From positions 248,001 to 312,000 of the forward strand of contig NZ_JBBODE010000001.1 of assembly GCF_038002765.1 (NCBI RefSeq): DNA of 64,000 nt, in the 5' to 3' direction. A program made the translations under genes and the position numbers. The DNA is from Peribacillus sp. FSL H8-0477. Lineage in GTDB: Bacteria; Bacillota; Bacilli; Bacillales; DSM-1321. Positions 54,797-63,862 of this stretch are shown one piece after another. The first letter of the stretch is position 1. The number at the start of each line of letters is the position of its first letter. Under the pieces are notes generated by a model. That model saw only the letters and a list, made by a program, of their open reading frames with translations. It had not been told where the DNA came from and ran no database searches.

Positions 54797-55480
54797 TTAA
54801 ATGAGTAGTGGGGCTTTTATGGAATAATCGTCTTCTTGGATAGAGATGAACTTACCATTCTGTACCTTATGAAGCTTAATTTTATCAATAGTATTTGGGT
54901 TTCCATTTGGACAAATATGATAGGAATATTTGTCCATGTAAACGTATTTATCATGATACTTTGTACTGGTTCCGAGAAAGACAGTTCCATGAAAACTCTC
55001 CACGTAACTCACAATGGTATCTAGGATAAATGTATATTCTTCCTTATCTATGATAGATCCCGGTATCCCACCTGTTCCTAATAGGATATAGTCAGCTGAT
55101 TTAACCGCTTCCTGTACAGTTCTTAAATTCGCAAACATCTCTTTATAGTAAAATTCTTTTGATTTACTTTTCACATCATGTAACACACTATTTAAATGAC
55201 TAGCACTTGATTCATAGAATGGGTACACATTCACGATGCTAATTTCACCAATTTCTAAGTGTGGAATACTAGTAAAGGCAACGCTGGCACATTTATTAAG
55301 TGTATTATCCGAATCATGCTCATTCGCTTTACTTGGGTTCATTAAAATAAAAAGCATTTTTTTATGATACTGATTCTCTAACTGTCCAGTAATTATTTTT
55401 CTCGATATCATTTCACCGGATAAATGTTCGATGACACAATGGGTTGGCGTCTTAACATAGTGAGGATAGGTAATTGGCAT
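54797..55480 (-). CDS. DUF1643-family protein
   Basis: 227 residues from ATG 55480 (AAAGGAGG upstream). MLFILMNPSKANEHDSDNTL is the DUF1643 signature, followed by VNVYPFYES and LLGTGGIP. The fold is thought to be related to UDG-like or nucleotide-binding proteins; function unproved. Members often sit in phage or mobile regions. Monocistronic, convergent with DUF2716. Confidence 0.8.
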   Translation of the reverse strand: MPITYPHYVKTPTHCVIEHLSGEMISRKIITGQLENQYHKKMLFILMNPSKANEHDSDNTLNKCASVAFTSIPHLEIGEISIVNVYPFYESSASHLNSVLHDVKSKSKEFYYKEMFANLRTVQEAVKSADYILLGTGGIPGSIIDKEEYTFILDTIVSYVESFHGTVFLGTSTKYHDKYVYMDKYSYHICPNGNPNTIDKIKLHKVQNGKFISIQEDDYSIKAPLLI

Positions 55481-55586
55481 AATCAACAACCTCCTTTTAA
55501 AACATAATACCATATTTATCCAAATGAAACTTATGGATACATATAATAAAAGTAAGATTGTCTTTAATGGTTATACCTAAATACTA

Positions 55587-55893
55587 CTACACTGCTATTG
55601 CGTTTACGTCTACTTCCCTCTCCATACTCCAACAACCATCACGATAACTCCATTCTTCGAACGTAAACATTCTTGATAGTTCTTCGCTGCCACTAGTTAA
55701 CTCCTTACTCTTCTTGCGAATCATTCTGTTATTAAGGTGTTTTTGGAAACCAATACATTCTTTTACCGTTTTTAGAACAATCCGTAAAAAAGGTGACAAA
55801 ATAGCCGGGAGACATCTGCTCAATTTGTGAGGTACTTCCCGTTCTCATCGCTTCATCCCAGTTGGACAAATACTGATCATGCCATTCCGTAAC
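55587..55893 (-). pseudogene. Degraded SnoaL/DUF4440-like small protein gene
   Basis: One frame begins TEWHDQYLSNWDEAMRTGST and reads to SPGYFVTFF without a normal start codon (GTT where ATG would be). A second gives RMYWFPKTP. A third ends in MFTFEEWSYRDGCWSMEREV. Together they look like one NTF2-fold (SnoaL/DUF4440) protein of about 110 residues broken by frameshifts. Assignment is by motif memory. Confidence 0.4.
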
Positions 55894-55936
55894 ATTTCAT
55901 TCTACTAGTCATCACTTATAATTTTCTAAAATAGTT

Positions 55937-57250
55937 TTAAAAGGATCCCACGCTAGTATGACTATACTGATCTTTTACGAGCTGTGTAATCCCCATTTTA
56001 TTCAGATACTTTACAGGACATAAGAAAGTAATCGTTACGACGCCTGGATGTCTGCCAATTTCAATTGATCCTGTTATGGTTGCTCGATTCATCACTTCTG
56101 GGATCGTTATCGCAAGAGCATCTGCTGCTCTCTGCAGTCCGTTATCTGTTGCTTCATTTAAATCCGCTCCGGTTCCAATAAACGAGATGGGCAGCGATTC
56201 TTCCAGTTTCGCGACTCCCCATTGATCTGCAACACTCCGGGCTGTCTCTTTTTCTTTCTTGGTAATCGGCTTGGCTAGATATGGAAGATCTTCTTCAACG
56301 GGTAATAAAATCGGCCCATCAATCGTCAGTCCTTTAATGACGATAACCTGGAAGGTAACAACCCCAGCCACATCCGCTGTATGGCCAGCGATTTCTCCAT
56401 CCCCTTGCATCGCATGCATATCACCCAGATAGACACCACCGCCTGGGACTTTTACTGGGCAAATTAAAACCGCTCCCTCGCGCACACGGTTAATATCCAT
56501 ATGCCCGTCGGTCCGATCCGATAATTGCTCCCTCGTTAGACCGTTTTCATGTGGAGCATCGATCAAAAATTGACCAAAATCGCCTGCGTTGTGCGAGTCA
56601 GGAAACGGTCTTGAAGGGGTTGTACCGAATTGGCCTAAAAATGGACGCAGTCTTGCAACCGTACCGACTAAATCATGTGGAGCAAACGTCACAATTGGAT
56701 TCTGAACCGAATGTTCAGGTGTTGCCATATAGGTTCGTCCATCATGTGCAATATGTTCAGCTGCCTCTTTATGTAAGGTAACTCCCACCGTTCGATTCGA
56801 ATCAAAAGCCAGCGTATACCCGTTTGTAAAGATAAATGGCGTCACATCCTCACCACAACTGGCACAACGAATGGCCTCTTGACCGATTCCTTCAATCACC
56901 GTCTCCGGATTCTTCGTCCCACATCCAGGGCATATTCCAGCAACAAAGGGATCTCCCTCAAATCGCCCCTCTACCGTTTGATCATTTCCTGATGAGGTAG
57001 CGGAAGAGGTCACTTGAATCGACTTAATCTTAATCGCAATCGCATCTCCCAACTCGGCTCCCTCGACAAAAACAGGCTTGGTCACTTCATGACCGCCCCG
57101 GATTGACGGGGTAATCATAGGTCCCCAGCACCCCGGAGCCGTATTCGCGACAACATGCCCGCCATCCTTTACGGGTCCCAGCATTTCTTGAGCAGGATCT
57201 AAGATTCCATTGGTAAATTCATTCACAAAAACCGTTTGCTTTGCTTCCAT
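55937..57250 (-). CDS. Acetamidase/formamidase-family protein with zinc ribbon
   Basis: 437 residues, FmdA/AmdA family. NTAPGCWGPMITPSIRGGHE, CPVKVPGGGVYLGDMHAMQG and DGEIAGHTADVAG are family blocks. A zinc-ribbon-like insertion CPGCGTK...CASCGED occurs at about 120-150. Family enzymes hydrolyse formamide or acetamide to ammonia and the acid, so a nitrogen-scavenging role is likely. AGGAGG before ATG. Monocistronic. Confidence 0.82.
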   Translation of the reverse strand: MEAKQTVFVNEFTNGILDPAQEMLGPVKDGGHVVANTAPGCWGPMITPSIRGGHEVTKPVFVEGAELGDAIAIKIKSIQVTSSATSSGNDQTVEGRFEGDPFVAGICPGCGTKNPETVIEGIGQEAIRCASCGEDVTPFIFTNGYTLAFDSNRTVGVTLHKEAAEHIAHDGRTYMATPEHSVQNPIVTFAPHDLVGTVARLRPFLGQFGTTPSRPFPDSHNAGDFGQFLIDAPHENGLTREQLSDRTDGHMDINRVREGAVLICPVKVPGGGVYLGDMHAMQGDGEIAGHTADVAGVVTFQVIVIKGLTIDGPILLPVEEDLPYLAKPITKKEKETARSVADQWGVAKLEESLPISFIGTGADLNEATDNGLQRAADALAITIPEVMNRATITGSIEIGRHPGVVTITFLCPVKYLNKMGITQLVKDQYSHTSVGSF

Positions 57251-57366
57251 ATCATCATTTCCTCCTATGCGTATTTTCTCAATTTAAAAAGTAAACTACT
57301 CTCTCATTACTATTCTAGTAAATCACTTGCAAATCCTTTTTTTAGCCAAGAATGGACAGTTTACTA

Positions 57367-57398
57367 ACAAAAAACAGAACCGCAAATACGGCTCTGTT
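57367..57398 (-). terminator. Terminator after the coiled-coil membrane gene
   Basis: Minus strand AACAGAGCCG...CGGTTCTGTT then TTTTG, 10-bp stem, 6-nt loop; 12 nt after the stop at 57411. Confidence 0.9.
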
Positions 57399-57410
57399 AC
57401 GATAAATCAA

Positions 57411-58061
57411 TTACTCACCCTCAAGAGGTGTCAACTTCACCGCTGCCTCTGTCTGAATGACATCTCCTTCACTTACAGAAAACGTATACGAAGCTTCGCC
57501 ATGTCTGCCGAGGATTGTGTTTACCGTCATCCCCTCGTTGACGATAAAATTACTGCCTTCTCCAATGGGTGTTGCTTTATATCGACCTTCTGGCAGATCC
57601 TGCCCTACCGTATAATAACCAGCCGGCAATGTTTTCGGTTTTCCCTTTGCTTGTTTGACTGCCCCACTTAACGAGGCCAACTCGCTTTCTTTTTCCTTCA
57701 CCTTGCTCGTCATGTCTTTTACCTTTTGTTCTTCCTTTTTCAACAGACCCGTTACCTCTGACAGCTGTGCCTCCATTTCATCCTTGGACTCGATTAGTGC
57801 ATATACGACGTCTGCTTCATCCACCATCTCAGCTGCCTCTGCCTCCGCTGTATCTTTCTCATTTTCCAGGGCTAAAATAGCAGCTTTCAATTCGTCAATT
57901 TTTTCTTTGGATTTCTCCACTTCCTTTTCCAACGCAACCGCATCCAGCTTCTTACTATTTAACGTAACAACTGCTCGAGATGTCCCGATTTCCAATCCGA
58001 TAAAAAAGATGAGGATCATCCCCACAAGAATACCCGCCGCCCAGATCCAACTCTTTCTCAT
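57411..58061 (-). CDS. Membrane-anchored coiled-coil protein
   Basis: 216 residues from ATG 58061 (AAGGGGGA upstream). One N-terminal membrane helix (about 7-26), then a long coiled coil (about 40-145, rich in Lys, Glu and Ala), then a small C-terminal beta domain with LPAGYYTVGQDLPEGRYKAT and GSNFIVNEG. The C-terminal motif recurs in many Gram-positive surface proteins of unknown function. The bulk faces outward. No partner gene. Confidence 0.78.
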   Translation of the reverse strand: MRKSWIWAAGILVGMILIFFIGLEIGTSRAVVTLNSKKLDAVALEKEVEKSKEKIDELKAAILALENEKDTAEAEAAEMVDEADVVYALIESKDEMEAQLSEVTGLLKKEEQKVKDMTSKVKEKESELASLSGAVKQAKGKPKTLPAGYYTVGQDLPEGRYKATPIGEGSNFIVNEGMTVNTILGRHGEASYTFSVSEGDVIQTEAAVKLTPLEGE

Positions 58062-58244
58062 CAAGATTCCCCCTTGATTGTTGCACTCTTTACTATAGAT
58101 ACAAGTAGATTCGGAAAAATAGACCACCTACTATGGACTTAGGGGAATTGGTGCCTCAAAAATATTTTTATCGATGCTACTTTGTCGATTTAAATTGGTA
58201 TATATGGGATGAACCATCAAACTAACTAGTTGGAGGAATCCCGT

Positions 58245-59064
58245 ATGACCAAAAAAATCATTACGTCCATTGCCAAAACGGATACGTACACATCCCTTTC
58301 CACTTTCTCCTCGGTAAAAGAGATGAACCTCGCATTGCAGCACTATCAAATAACGTTCGATGCCGAGCTGACGAAAACAGAAAAAACCGTCCTCATCACC
58401 TTGTCACACTACAGCTGTATCTATCCTAGAGTCAGTTTTCTGCGTAAGCGAAAAATTGGTGAGCTAGTGGGGAAAAGTCGACGACCATCATTCGTGTGTG
58501 TAATCGTTTGGAGACGCTCGGGATCATTCGGCAGTATAGCTTAAAACGAGAAAATGATTTGCTGCAAACCGTAAATGCCATTGTCATTCTCCCAACAAAG
58601 AACGACACAGAACCCCCAATTACCCAGCATGTCACACCCGCACCAGCGGATTTTGTCACACCAAAAAGCCTTATTATTCTTAAGCAAAAGAAAGAGATAA
58701 AGAATACGTATACCCCAAAAACTCCTTATGACACTTTCAAGGAAAGGGCCGCCTGCTTTATCTCAAATAAAAAAATCATTCAAACGTTATATGGGATTTA
58801 CCGAGCGCAAACCGTTTCATTAAAAGCAGCGTTCCAACCAGAAGACATCCTCAAATCCGGTCTTCAATCACTCACGATCACACTCCAAGCCACCAAACAG
58901 AAGACCATCCGAAACCTGCCCGGCTATTTCAACGGCACCTCAAAGAGCTGTATTTCACCACCCTTCATGAACTAGGCTGGAACGAAAAAACAGCAAGCAC
59001 CCCAATAGGGATACCTGCTGTAACAAATCTTTCATATACGTTGGAGACTTACATATCTCAATAA
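58245..59064 (+). pseudogene. Helix-turn-helix replication-type protein, two frameshifts
   Basis: ATG 58245 follows GGAGG and opens TKKIITSIAKTDTYTSLSTF, the start of a DNA-binding protein common in Bacillus. The winged helix is cut: frame one reads KIGELVGKS, frame two continues STTIIRVCNRLETLGIIRQY, consistent with loss of one A in GGGAAAAG (about 58474). A second shift near 58943 separates GYFNGT from LKELYFTTLHELGWN, which runs to about 59064. Two single-base losses explain everything. The true 3' end is uncertain because a hairpin overlaps the last codons. Confidence 0.75.
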
Positions 59065-59104
59065 TAGAATCATGAACAACTACATACCATTACCTGCTCT
59101 TTCC

Positions 59105-59689
59105 CTATTCCGGTAGGCTCATTAACTTTTGGAAAATCTCTGTCCGAATTAATTCAGGAGACGTGATGTCTATTAGCTGAATGTCGATAGCAACGGCACG
59201 TTGAATTCCCCAGTAACGTTTTTTAGCTTTTTCTAAAGGAATACTCGTCCAAACACTTAGATCATCTTGAGTTTGTTCAAAAAAGTCATTATCTCCAAAA
59301 GGTGCAGCAAAAACCCAAAAATCTGATACTGCCGGCATTCTTATCCAAACTGAGTAATCAAAGGTATAGCGGATCAGTGATATAACGGGATATTCTTGAT
59401 CTTGTAAGATAACTTCAATTCCAAATAAAGATCCTACTCTTAAATCAGGGATCATTTCAGAAACGGAATCATTTTCTACTTGATAAAGCTTAATAAAATT
59501 GGTTATCATCCAACCATTCGAATCAGTATCTGATTTCCAACGCAAGAATCGTGGTGTAAGAGTAATATAGCCTTCTTCTTCCCCAATCCGGTCCATTTCA
59601 GCAAACAGCACTTCTAAGTTTGCATAGGTTTCTTTTATTATTTCAATTGCAGTCGTAATATTTTCGCCACGATTAATTGTTACAGACAT
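59105..59689 (-). CDS. Unrecognised 194-aa protein, third gene of a three-gene module
   Basis: ATG 59689 has GGAG 9 nt upstream; ATG 59704 lacks a site. Soluble, mixed alpha/beta. An N-terminal helical part (ITTAIEIIKETYANLEVLFA) is followed by an aromatic-rich beta part (TFDYSVWIRMPAVSDFWVFA). No known motif. It overlaps the nuclease-like gene by 17 bp, so the products probably work together. Confidence 0.72.
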   Translation of the reverse strand: MSVTINRGENITTAIEIIKETYANLEVLFAEMDRIGEEEGYITLTPRFLRWKSDTDSNGWMITNFIKLYQVENDSVSEMIPDLRVGSLFGIEVILQDQEYPVISLIRYTFDYSVWIRMPAVSDFWVFAAPFGDNDFFEQTQDDLSVWTSIPLEKAKKRYWGIQRAVAIDIQLIDITSPELIRTEIFQKLMSLPE

Positions 59690-60431
59690 ATCCAACATCT
59701 CCATTCAGTATTTTGGTTGGCCATTGCCAACTTTTCGTATCAAAAACAGGTTTTTGGAAAAGAAAGGGCTCATTTGATACTTCTTTTTGCAGCAGGTCCT
59801 TTGAAAAACCCTTATAATGCATTAACCGTTTCTTTTTCAACAAATCTATTAAATCAATAAGGATTAGTTTCTCACCTGTCAGGTAATCAGTGGTATCGAT
59901 TGCAGTCAGCGTTTCCAGCACATCCTCCCAACAGATATAACCAAGGCTCACTTCTGGTTTAATGATGTTTCGTTGCTCTAAAGACTTTTCAACAGCTTGC
60001 ATCATCTGGAAAGGTGCTAAAAAGACTAAAAAGAGCGGCTTCCTGTCTTCCCTAAGATCCAAAAGCATTCGTGCATAACGTGCTAACTGGTTCCGACTAG
60101 TATCAGAAGTGATTTCAAGGTCAATTCCGTCTTCAGACGATATCCCGCTAAAGTACTTAATTTCTATACCAATCAATGCATTGGTTAAAGGGAGTAATAA
60201 ATCAATTTCGCCCTCCTCATGCTTAGGCCAAAAATTCAACTCTGTATAGCCAGTCTCTTTTTGAAGCGCACTCAGCCATTCCTTCTGGACTATCAAATTG
60301 TTAAATCTAACAGCTGAGAGCACATGTACTAGCCCTTTCTCAAAAGGCAAATAACGAATGGTTCCAAAAAAATCACCCGTTAGCTGATCCTCCAGCGTAT
60401 GAGAAGCTTTATTTTTAATTTCAGCTAGCAT
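59673..60431 (-). CDS. PD-(D/E)XK-like protein, second gene of a three-gene module
   Basis: 252 residues. HEEGEIDLLLPLTNALIGIE followed by IKY gives an E-x-D...E-x-K core, the active-site pattern of PD-(D/E)XK nucleases, at about residues 72-94. The context ELNFWPKHEEGEID fits an NERD/restriction-type fold. C-terminal half is helical, with no second domain recognised. GGGAGGTGA before ATG. It lies 15 bp after the 170-aa gene. Nuclease activity is a prediction. Confidence 0.65.
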   Translation of the reverse strand: MLAEIKNKASHTLEDQLTGDFFGTIRYLPFEKGLVHVLSAVRFNNLIVQKEWLSALQKETGYTELNFWPKHEEGEIDLLLPLTNALIGIEIKYFSGISSEDGIDLEITSDTSRNQLARYARMLLDLREDRKPLFLVFLAPFQMMQAVEKSLEQRNIIKPEVSLGYICWEDVLETLTAIDTTDYLTGEKLILIDLIDLLKKKRLMHYKGFSKDLLQKEVSNEPFLFQKPVFDTKSWQWPTKILNGDVGYVCNN

Positions 60432-60446
60432 TCAATCACCTCCCAT

Positions 60447-60959
60447 TTATAATTTCGACCCATTAATCCAAGCTGTGAAAAAGTTCCAGTCTCGGACCGT
60501 TCCATTATCATTCAGTATCCCTAAATAGACCCCATCGCCTTTACCAACCTGCCATATGGCTTGTGCTGAATTAGGCTTATCGGAAATGCCCATGATTTTA
60601 ACATAATGATAGAATGTATCTTTACCTAACCCGATGTTTTCAGAAACGTACGCTACTAGATAAATATCAATACAACTAGCACCAAAGCGTTTAGGATCAC
60701 CGTTTAATATATGCTTTCTAATCAATTTAATTTGTTCATGGGGCTCAGCAGCTAGCAGTTCGTCCTTAATACTCTCAAGCTGATATGCAAAGTAACTTCG
60801 TTTCTCCCACTGTTTTAATTTTGCAACATCTCCATTTAACGCACCCAGTTTAGTCAGCATATTTTTCAAGTTGCACACAGTTGGTATTATCTTAGTATGT
60901 AGACTTCTTCCTCTTAAAGAACTTGGCAAAATAATAGTCTCTGAATGATTGACTGTCAT
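60447..60959 (-). CDS. Unrecognised 170-aa protein, first gene of a three-gene module
   Basis: ATG 60959 follows GAGGAGG; open codons before it lack a site. Soluble and mostly helical at first (ALNGDVAKLKQWEKRSYFAY), then AHEQ-type turns and CIDIYLVAYVSENIGLGKD with GKGDGVYLGILNDNGTVRDW at the end. No recognised family. It begins the small operon with the PD-(D/E)XK-like gene. Confidence 0.72.
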   Translation of the reverse strand: MTVNHSETIILPSSLRGRSLHTKIIPTVCNLKNMLTKLGALNGDVAKLKQWEKRSYFAYQLESIKDELLAAEPHEQIKLIRKHILNGDPKRFGASCIDIYLVAYVSENIGLGKDTFYHYVKIMGISDKPNSAQAIWQVGKGDGVYLGILNDNGTVRDWNFFTAWINGSKL

Positions 60960-61041
60960 ATATGGACCTCCTCTAGTTAATAAACATATATCTTTAACAA
61001 ATAATATAAATATAGTTAAATTGTACCATATATTACCTAGC

Positions 61042-61067
61042 AAAAAAGCACCCCTAAGGATGCTTTT
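61042..61067. terminator. Hairpin terminator upstream of the three-gene module
   Basis: AAAAGCACCCC...GGATGCTTTT; on the minus strand it is followed by six T. It probably stops transcription arriving from the aldehyde dehydrogenase gene. Confidence 0.75.
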
Positions 61068-61246
61068 GGTTGTTTATTTGTAGTATTAACCGTTGATTTA
61101 AATTGTTCTAGCTCTTTCTAATAAGATTATATTAGAAATAAATAAAAAATGTAGGCATCAAAGAAAACGAAGTAGTTCTCTAAATACTTTCGAATTTGTA
61201 ATTCTGATAACTATAATTGCCCATTTTCATTAAAATAAGAAAAGCT

Positions 61247-61273
61247 AAACCACGCCTTAAGAGGCCTTGGTTT
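61247..61273 (-). terminator. Possible terminator after the aldehyde dehydrogenase
   Basis: AAACCA.GCC...GGC.TGGTTT hairpin, imperfect, T-rich on the minus-strand side (CTTTTCTTATTTT). It lies 64 nt after the stop codon. Confidence 0.4.
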
Positions 61274-61336
61274 ATTAATGTGTATTCATGAGAACAATTA
61301 ATAGCAAGAACATCTTTGTAAGAAGATATTCTTCAT

Positions 61337-62803
61337 TTAGGGCTTTACAAATATCGTTTTAATAGACGTGTAAAACTCTTTTGCCGCTTCTCCTTGCTCA
61401 CGGGAGTGGGAGCTGGATTGTTTCATTCCTCCGAATGGGGCTTGCAGTTCAACTCCAGCAGATTCAGCGTTAATTCGCACGAGACCCGCATCCATCTCAT
61501 TAATAAATGAAAGCATGTGACCGATATTTTTAGTGAAAATAGAAGCACTTAGTCCGAATTTTACGTCGTTTGCGATGTGGACGGCCTCTTCAAGAGTCTC
61601 AACTTTAATAAGGGCGAGCACTGGTCCGAAAATTTCCTCTTGGGCAATAGTCATTTTGTTATTTACGTTTTCGAAGACAGTGGGTTCCATAAAGAATCCA
61701 TCAGCTAATCCCTCTTCTTCTATTCGTTTACCGCCATGAATCAATGTTGCGCCTTCTTCTATTCCTTTCTTTACGTAAGAAAGGACTGTATTAAGTTGAT
61801 TCTCACTTGCACACGGTCCCATCCATACATCTTCATTCAAACCATTTCCAACTTTTATTTCCTTTATCTTTTCAATAAGTTTATTTTTGAACTCCTCATA
61901 CACGTCACTTTGTACGATTACCCGGCTTGTAGCTGTACATTTCTGTCCCGTAGAACGGAGGCCCCCACTAATGGTTGCTTCTACTGCCTGATTTAAGTCC
62001 GCATCATTGGCAACAATTACGGGATTCTTCCCACCCATTTCTAACTGATATTTAGCACCACGCTTGAATGCGCCTAGTCCAATTGATTTACCGACCGAGT
62101 CAGATCCCGTGAATGTCACACCATTAATATCCGGATGATCGGTAATTGCCTGACCTATGACAGACCCCGGTCCTGTTACCATGTTAATCGTACCCACTGG
62201 AAACCCTGCCTCGTCAAAACATTCCAATACTTTGGCTGCAGTCACCGCAGCTTCTTGAGCTGGTTTCAGAATAACGGTATTTCCATAAATGAGTGCCGGT
62301 GCTATTTTCCAGATAGGGATTGCTACTGGGAAATTCCAAGGAGTAATCACCCCGACCACTCCAAGGGGAACACGCGTAGTGAACATCAATGCATCAGCAT
62401 CCGATGGCGGAATCACATCCCCTACTTTCCTCATCCCTTCTCCTGCATAATAACGGAGGATGGCGACACCTCTAGCTGTTTCCCCTTTTGCTTCGGGAAA
62501 CGTTTTTCCCATTTCACGAGTCATCGTCTCCGCAATCTCGTCCATACGTCGCTCGATTGCGTTCGCGGCTTTATACAAATACTCTCCACGGGCAGCACCA
62601 GTCAGTTTCTTCCAAGATACTTGTGCTTCTTTCGCAACACGAACAGCTTGATCCACATCTTCTTTTTCAGACTGTTGTACATACCCGACGATTTCATGAC
62701 GATTGGCTGGGTTGATGCTCGTATTAACCTTTTGATTAGATGCAGCTACCCATTTACCATTGATATAGTTTAGATACGTTTTTTCGTCAGTTTTTATATT
62801 CAT
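61337..62803 (-). CDS. Alpha-ketoglutaric semialdehyde dehydrogenase-like aldehyde dehydrogenase
   Basis: 488 residues. Cofactor segment [20 protein letters not shown], Glu region [11 protein letters not shown] and catalytic Cys in [12 protein letters not shown]. It closely resembles B. subtilis YcbD/GucD and other enzymes that oxidise 2-oxoglutarate semialdehyde with NAD(P)+. The preceding FAH-family gene (93 bp away) would make that semialdehyde from a 2-keto-3-deoxy pentonate, so the product feeds the TCA cycle. GGAGGGA before ATG. Other aldehydes are possible. Confidence 0.85.
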   Translation of the reverse strand: MNIKTDEKTYLNYINGKWVAASNQKVNTSINPANRHEIVGYVQQSEKEDVDQAVRVAKEAQVSWKKLTGAARGEYLYKAANAIERRMDEIAETMTREMGKTFPEAKGETARGVAILRYYAGEGMRKVGDVIPPSDADALMFTTRVPLGVVGVITPWNFPVAIPIWKIAPALIYGNTVILKPAQEAAVTAAKVLECFDEAGFPVGTINMVTGPGSVIGQAITDHPDINGVTFTGSDSVGKSIGLGAFKRGAKYQLEMGGKNPVIVANDADLNQAVEATISGGLRSTGQKCTATSRVIVQSDVYEEFKNKLIEKIKEIKVGNGLNEDVWMGPCASENQLNTVLSYVKKGIEEGATLIHGGKRIEEEGLADGFFMEPTVFENVNNKMTIAQEEIFGPVLALIKVETLEEAVHIANDVKFGLSASIFTKNIGHMLSFINEMDAGLVRINAESAGVELQAPFGGMKQSSSHSREQGEAAKEFYTSIKTIFVKP

Positions 62804-62895
62804 CTTCTATCCCTCCATATTCCTTTTAATGGTTAGTTCTGTAATTTTTGTTTAGTTTTGTGAATAGTCAAAAATAATTGGTAGATTTATTTTAC

Positions 62896-63789
62896 TTAAA
62901 TTAAAATTTTATTTGGTAGTTTTACACGATTTTTCAAAATACCAATATCAGAAACTTCAATTTCAATCTGATCGCCATCCAATAAGGTAAAGTCATTCTC
63001 AGGAATAATACACGTACCAGTCAACAAGACAGTCCCGTCAAAAATTTCATTGTCACGAATGAGGAAGGATACTAATTCATCATATTTTCTTTTCAACTGG
63101 CTGGTATTTGCTTTTCCTTCTACTTTAAGCTCGCCATTCCGGTAGATTTTACATGTGATGTCGAAGTTATAAGGATCTTCCACGGACTCGGCAAGGAGAA
63201 TGGCTGGACCAATCGAACAAGAATTTTTCCACATTTTTGCTTGTGGTAGATAAAGAGGATTCTCTCCTTCAATGTCACGACAACTCATATCATTCCCGAT
63301 TGTGTATCCAAGGATTTCACCTTCTCGATTAATGACTAAGCCCAATTCAGGCTCAGGAATCTGCCAATTCGAGTCACTACGCAAATACACCTCTTGATCT
63401 GGGCCAACTGTTCGAGCAGCCGTAGATTTAAAGAAGATTTCTGGGCGTTCAGCTTCATAGATCTTGTCATAGAAAGTAGTGGCATCAAGCTTTCCATCAG
63501 TTGCTTCATAGTTACGTGCATCGCGGCTACGCTCATATGTAACACCAGCAGCCCAGACTTCTTCAGCTATAATGGGAACGAGTAACGATAAATCGTCTAA
63601 AGAATTTGGAATAGACACTGATTTAGAAAGAAAATTTTCAATAAAAGAAAGTGGAGAAACTTTTTGTTCGTTTGCCTCTTGGATTAATTGAATCAATCCT
63701 TCTTGAGGAAGCGGGTACACTTCCCCCTCATTTGTAACAGCTGCTAGCGTTGCTTTTGAATGGTCATTTGAATATCGGATAATACGCAT
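62896..63789 (-). CDS. FAH-family dehydratase/hydrolase, 2-keto-3-deoxy-pentonate type
   Basis: 297 residues from ATG 63789 (GAGGAGG upstream; earlier codons from 63882 are unsupported). Fumarylacetoacetate hydrolase fold: AAGVTYERSRDARNYEA, metal ligands in IPEPELGLVI and GNDMSCRDIEGENPLYLPQA. The subgroup resembles 2-keto-3-deoxy-D-arabinonate dehydratase. Next to an aldehyde dehydrogenase it suggests the non-phosphorylating pentose (Weimberg-type) route. Substrate is inferred from context. Confidence 0.8.
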   Translation of the reverse strand: MRIIRYSNDHSKATLAAVTNEGEVYPLPQEGLIQLIQEANEQKVSPLSFIENFLSKSVSIPNSLDDLSLLVPIIAEEVWAAGVTYERSRDARNYEATDGKLDATTFYDKIYEAERPEIFFKSTAARTVGPDQEVYLRSDSNWQIPEPELGLVINREGEILGYTIGNDMSCRDIEGENPLYLPQAKMWKNSCSIGPAILLAESVEDPYNFDITCKIYRNGELKVEGKANTSQLKRKYDELVSFLIRDNEIFDGTVLLTGTCIIPENDFTLLDGDQIEIEVSDIGILKNRVKLPNKILI

Positions 63790-63862
63790 AAATAGAACCT
63801 CCTCTTGTTTTATATTATAAAACTCAGTTTCTATATATAGACAATAGAGAAGGGAACCACTT

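Noticed and set aside
57327-57671. Plus-strand frame of 114 codons
   Set aside because: It crosses a terminator and is antisense to the coiled-coil membrane gene; no ribosome site.
58131-58349. Minus-strand frame between divergent genes
   Set aside because: Antisense to the start of the HTH pseudogene, with no motif.
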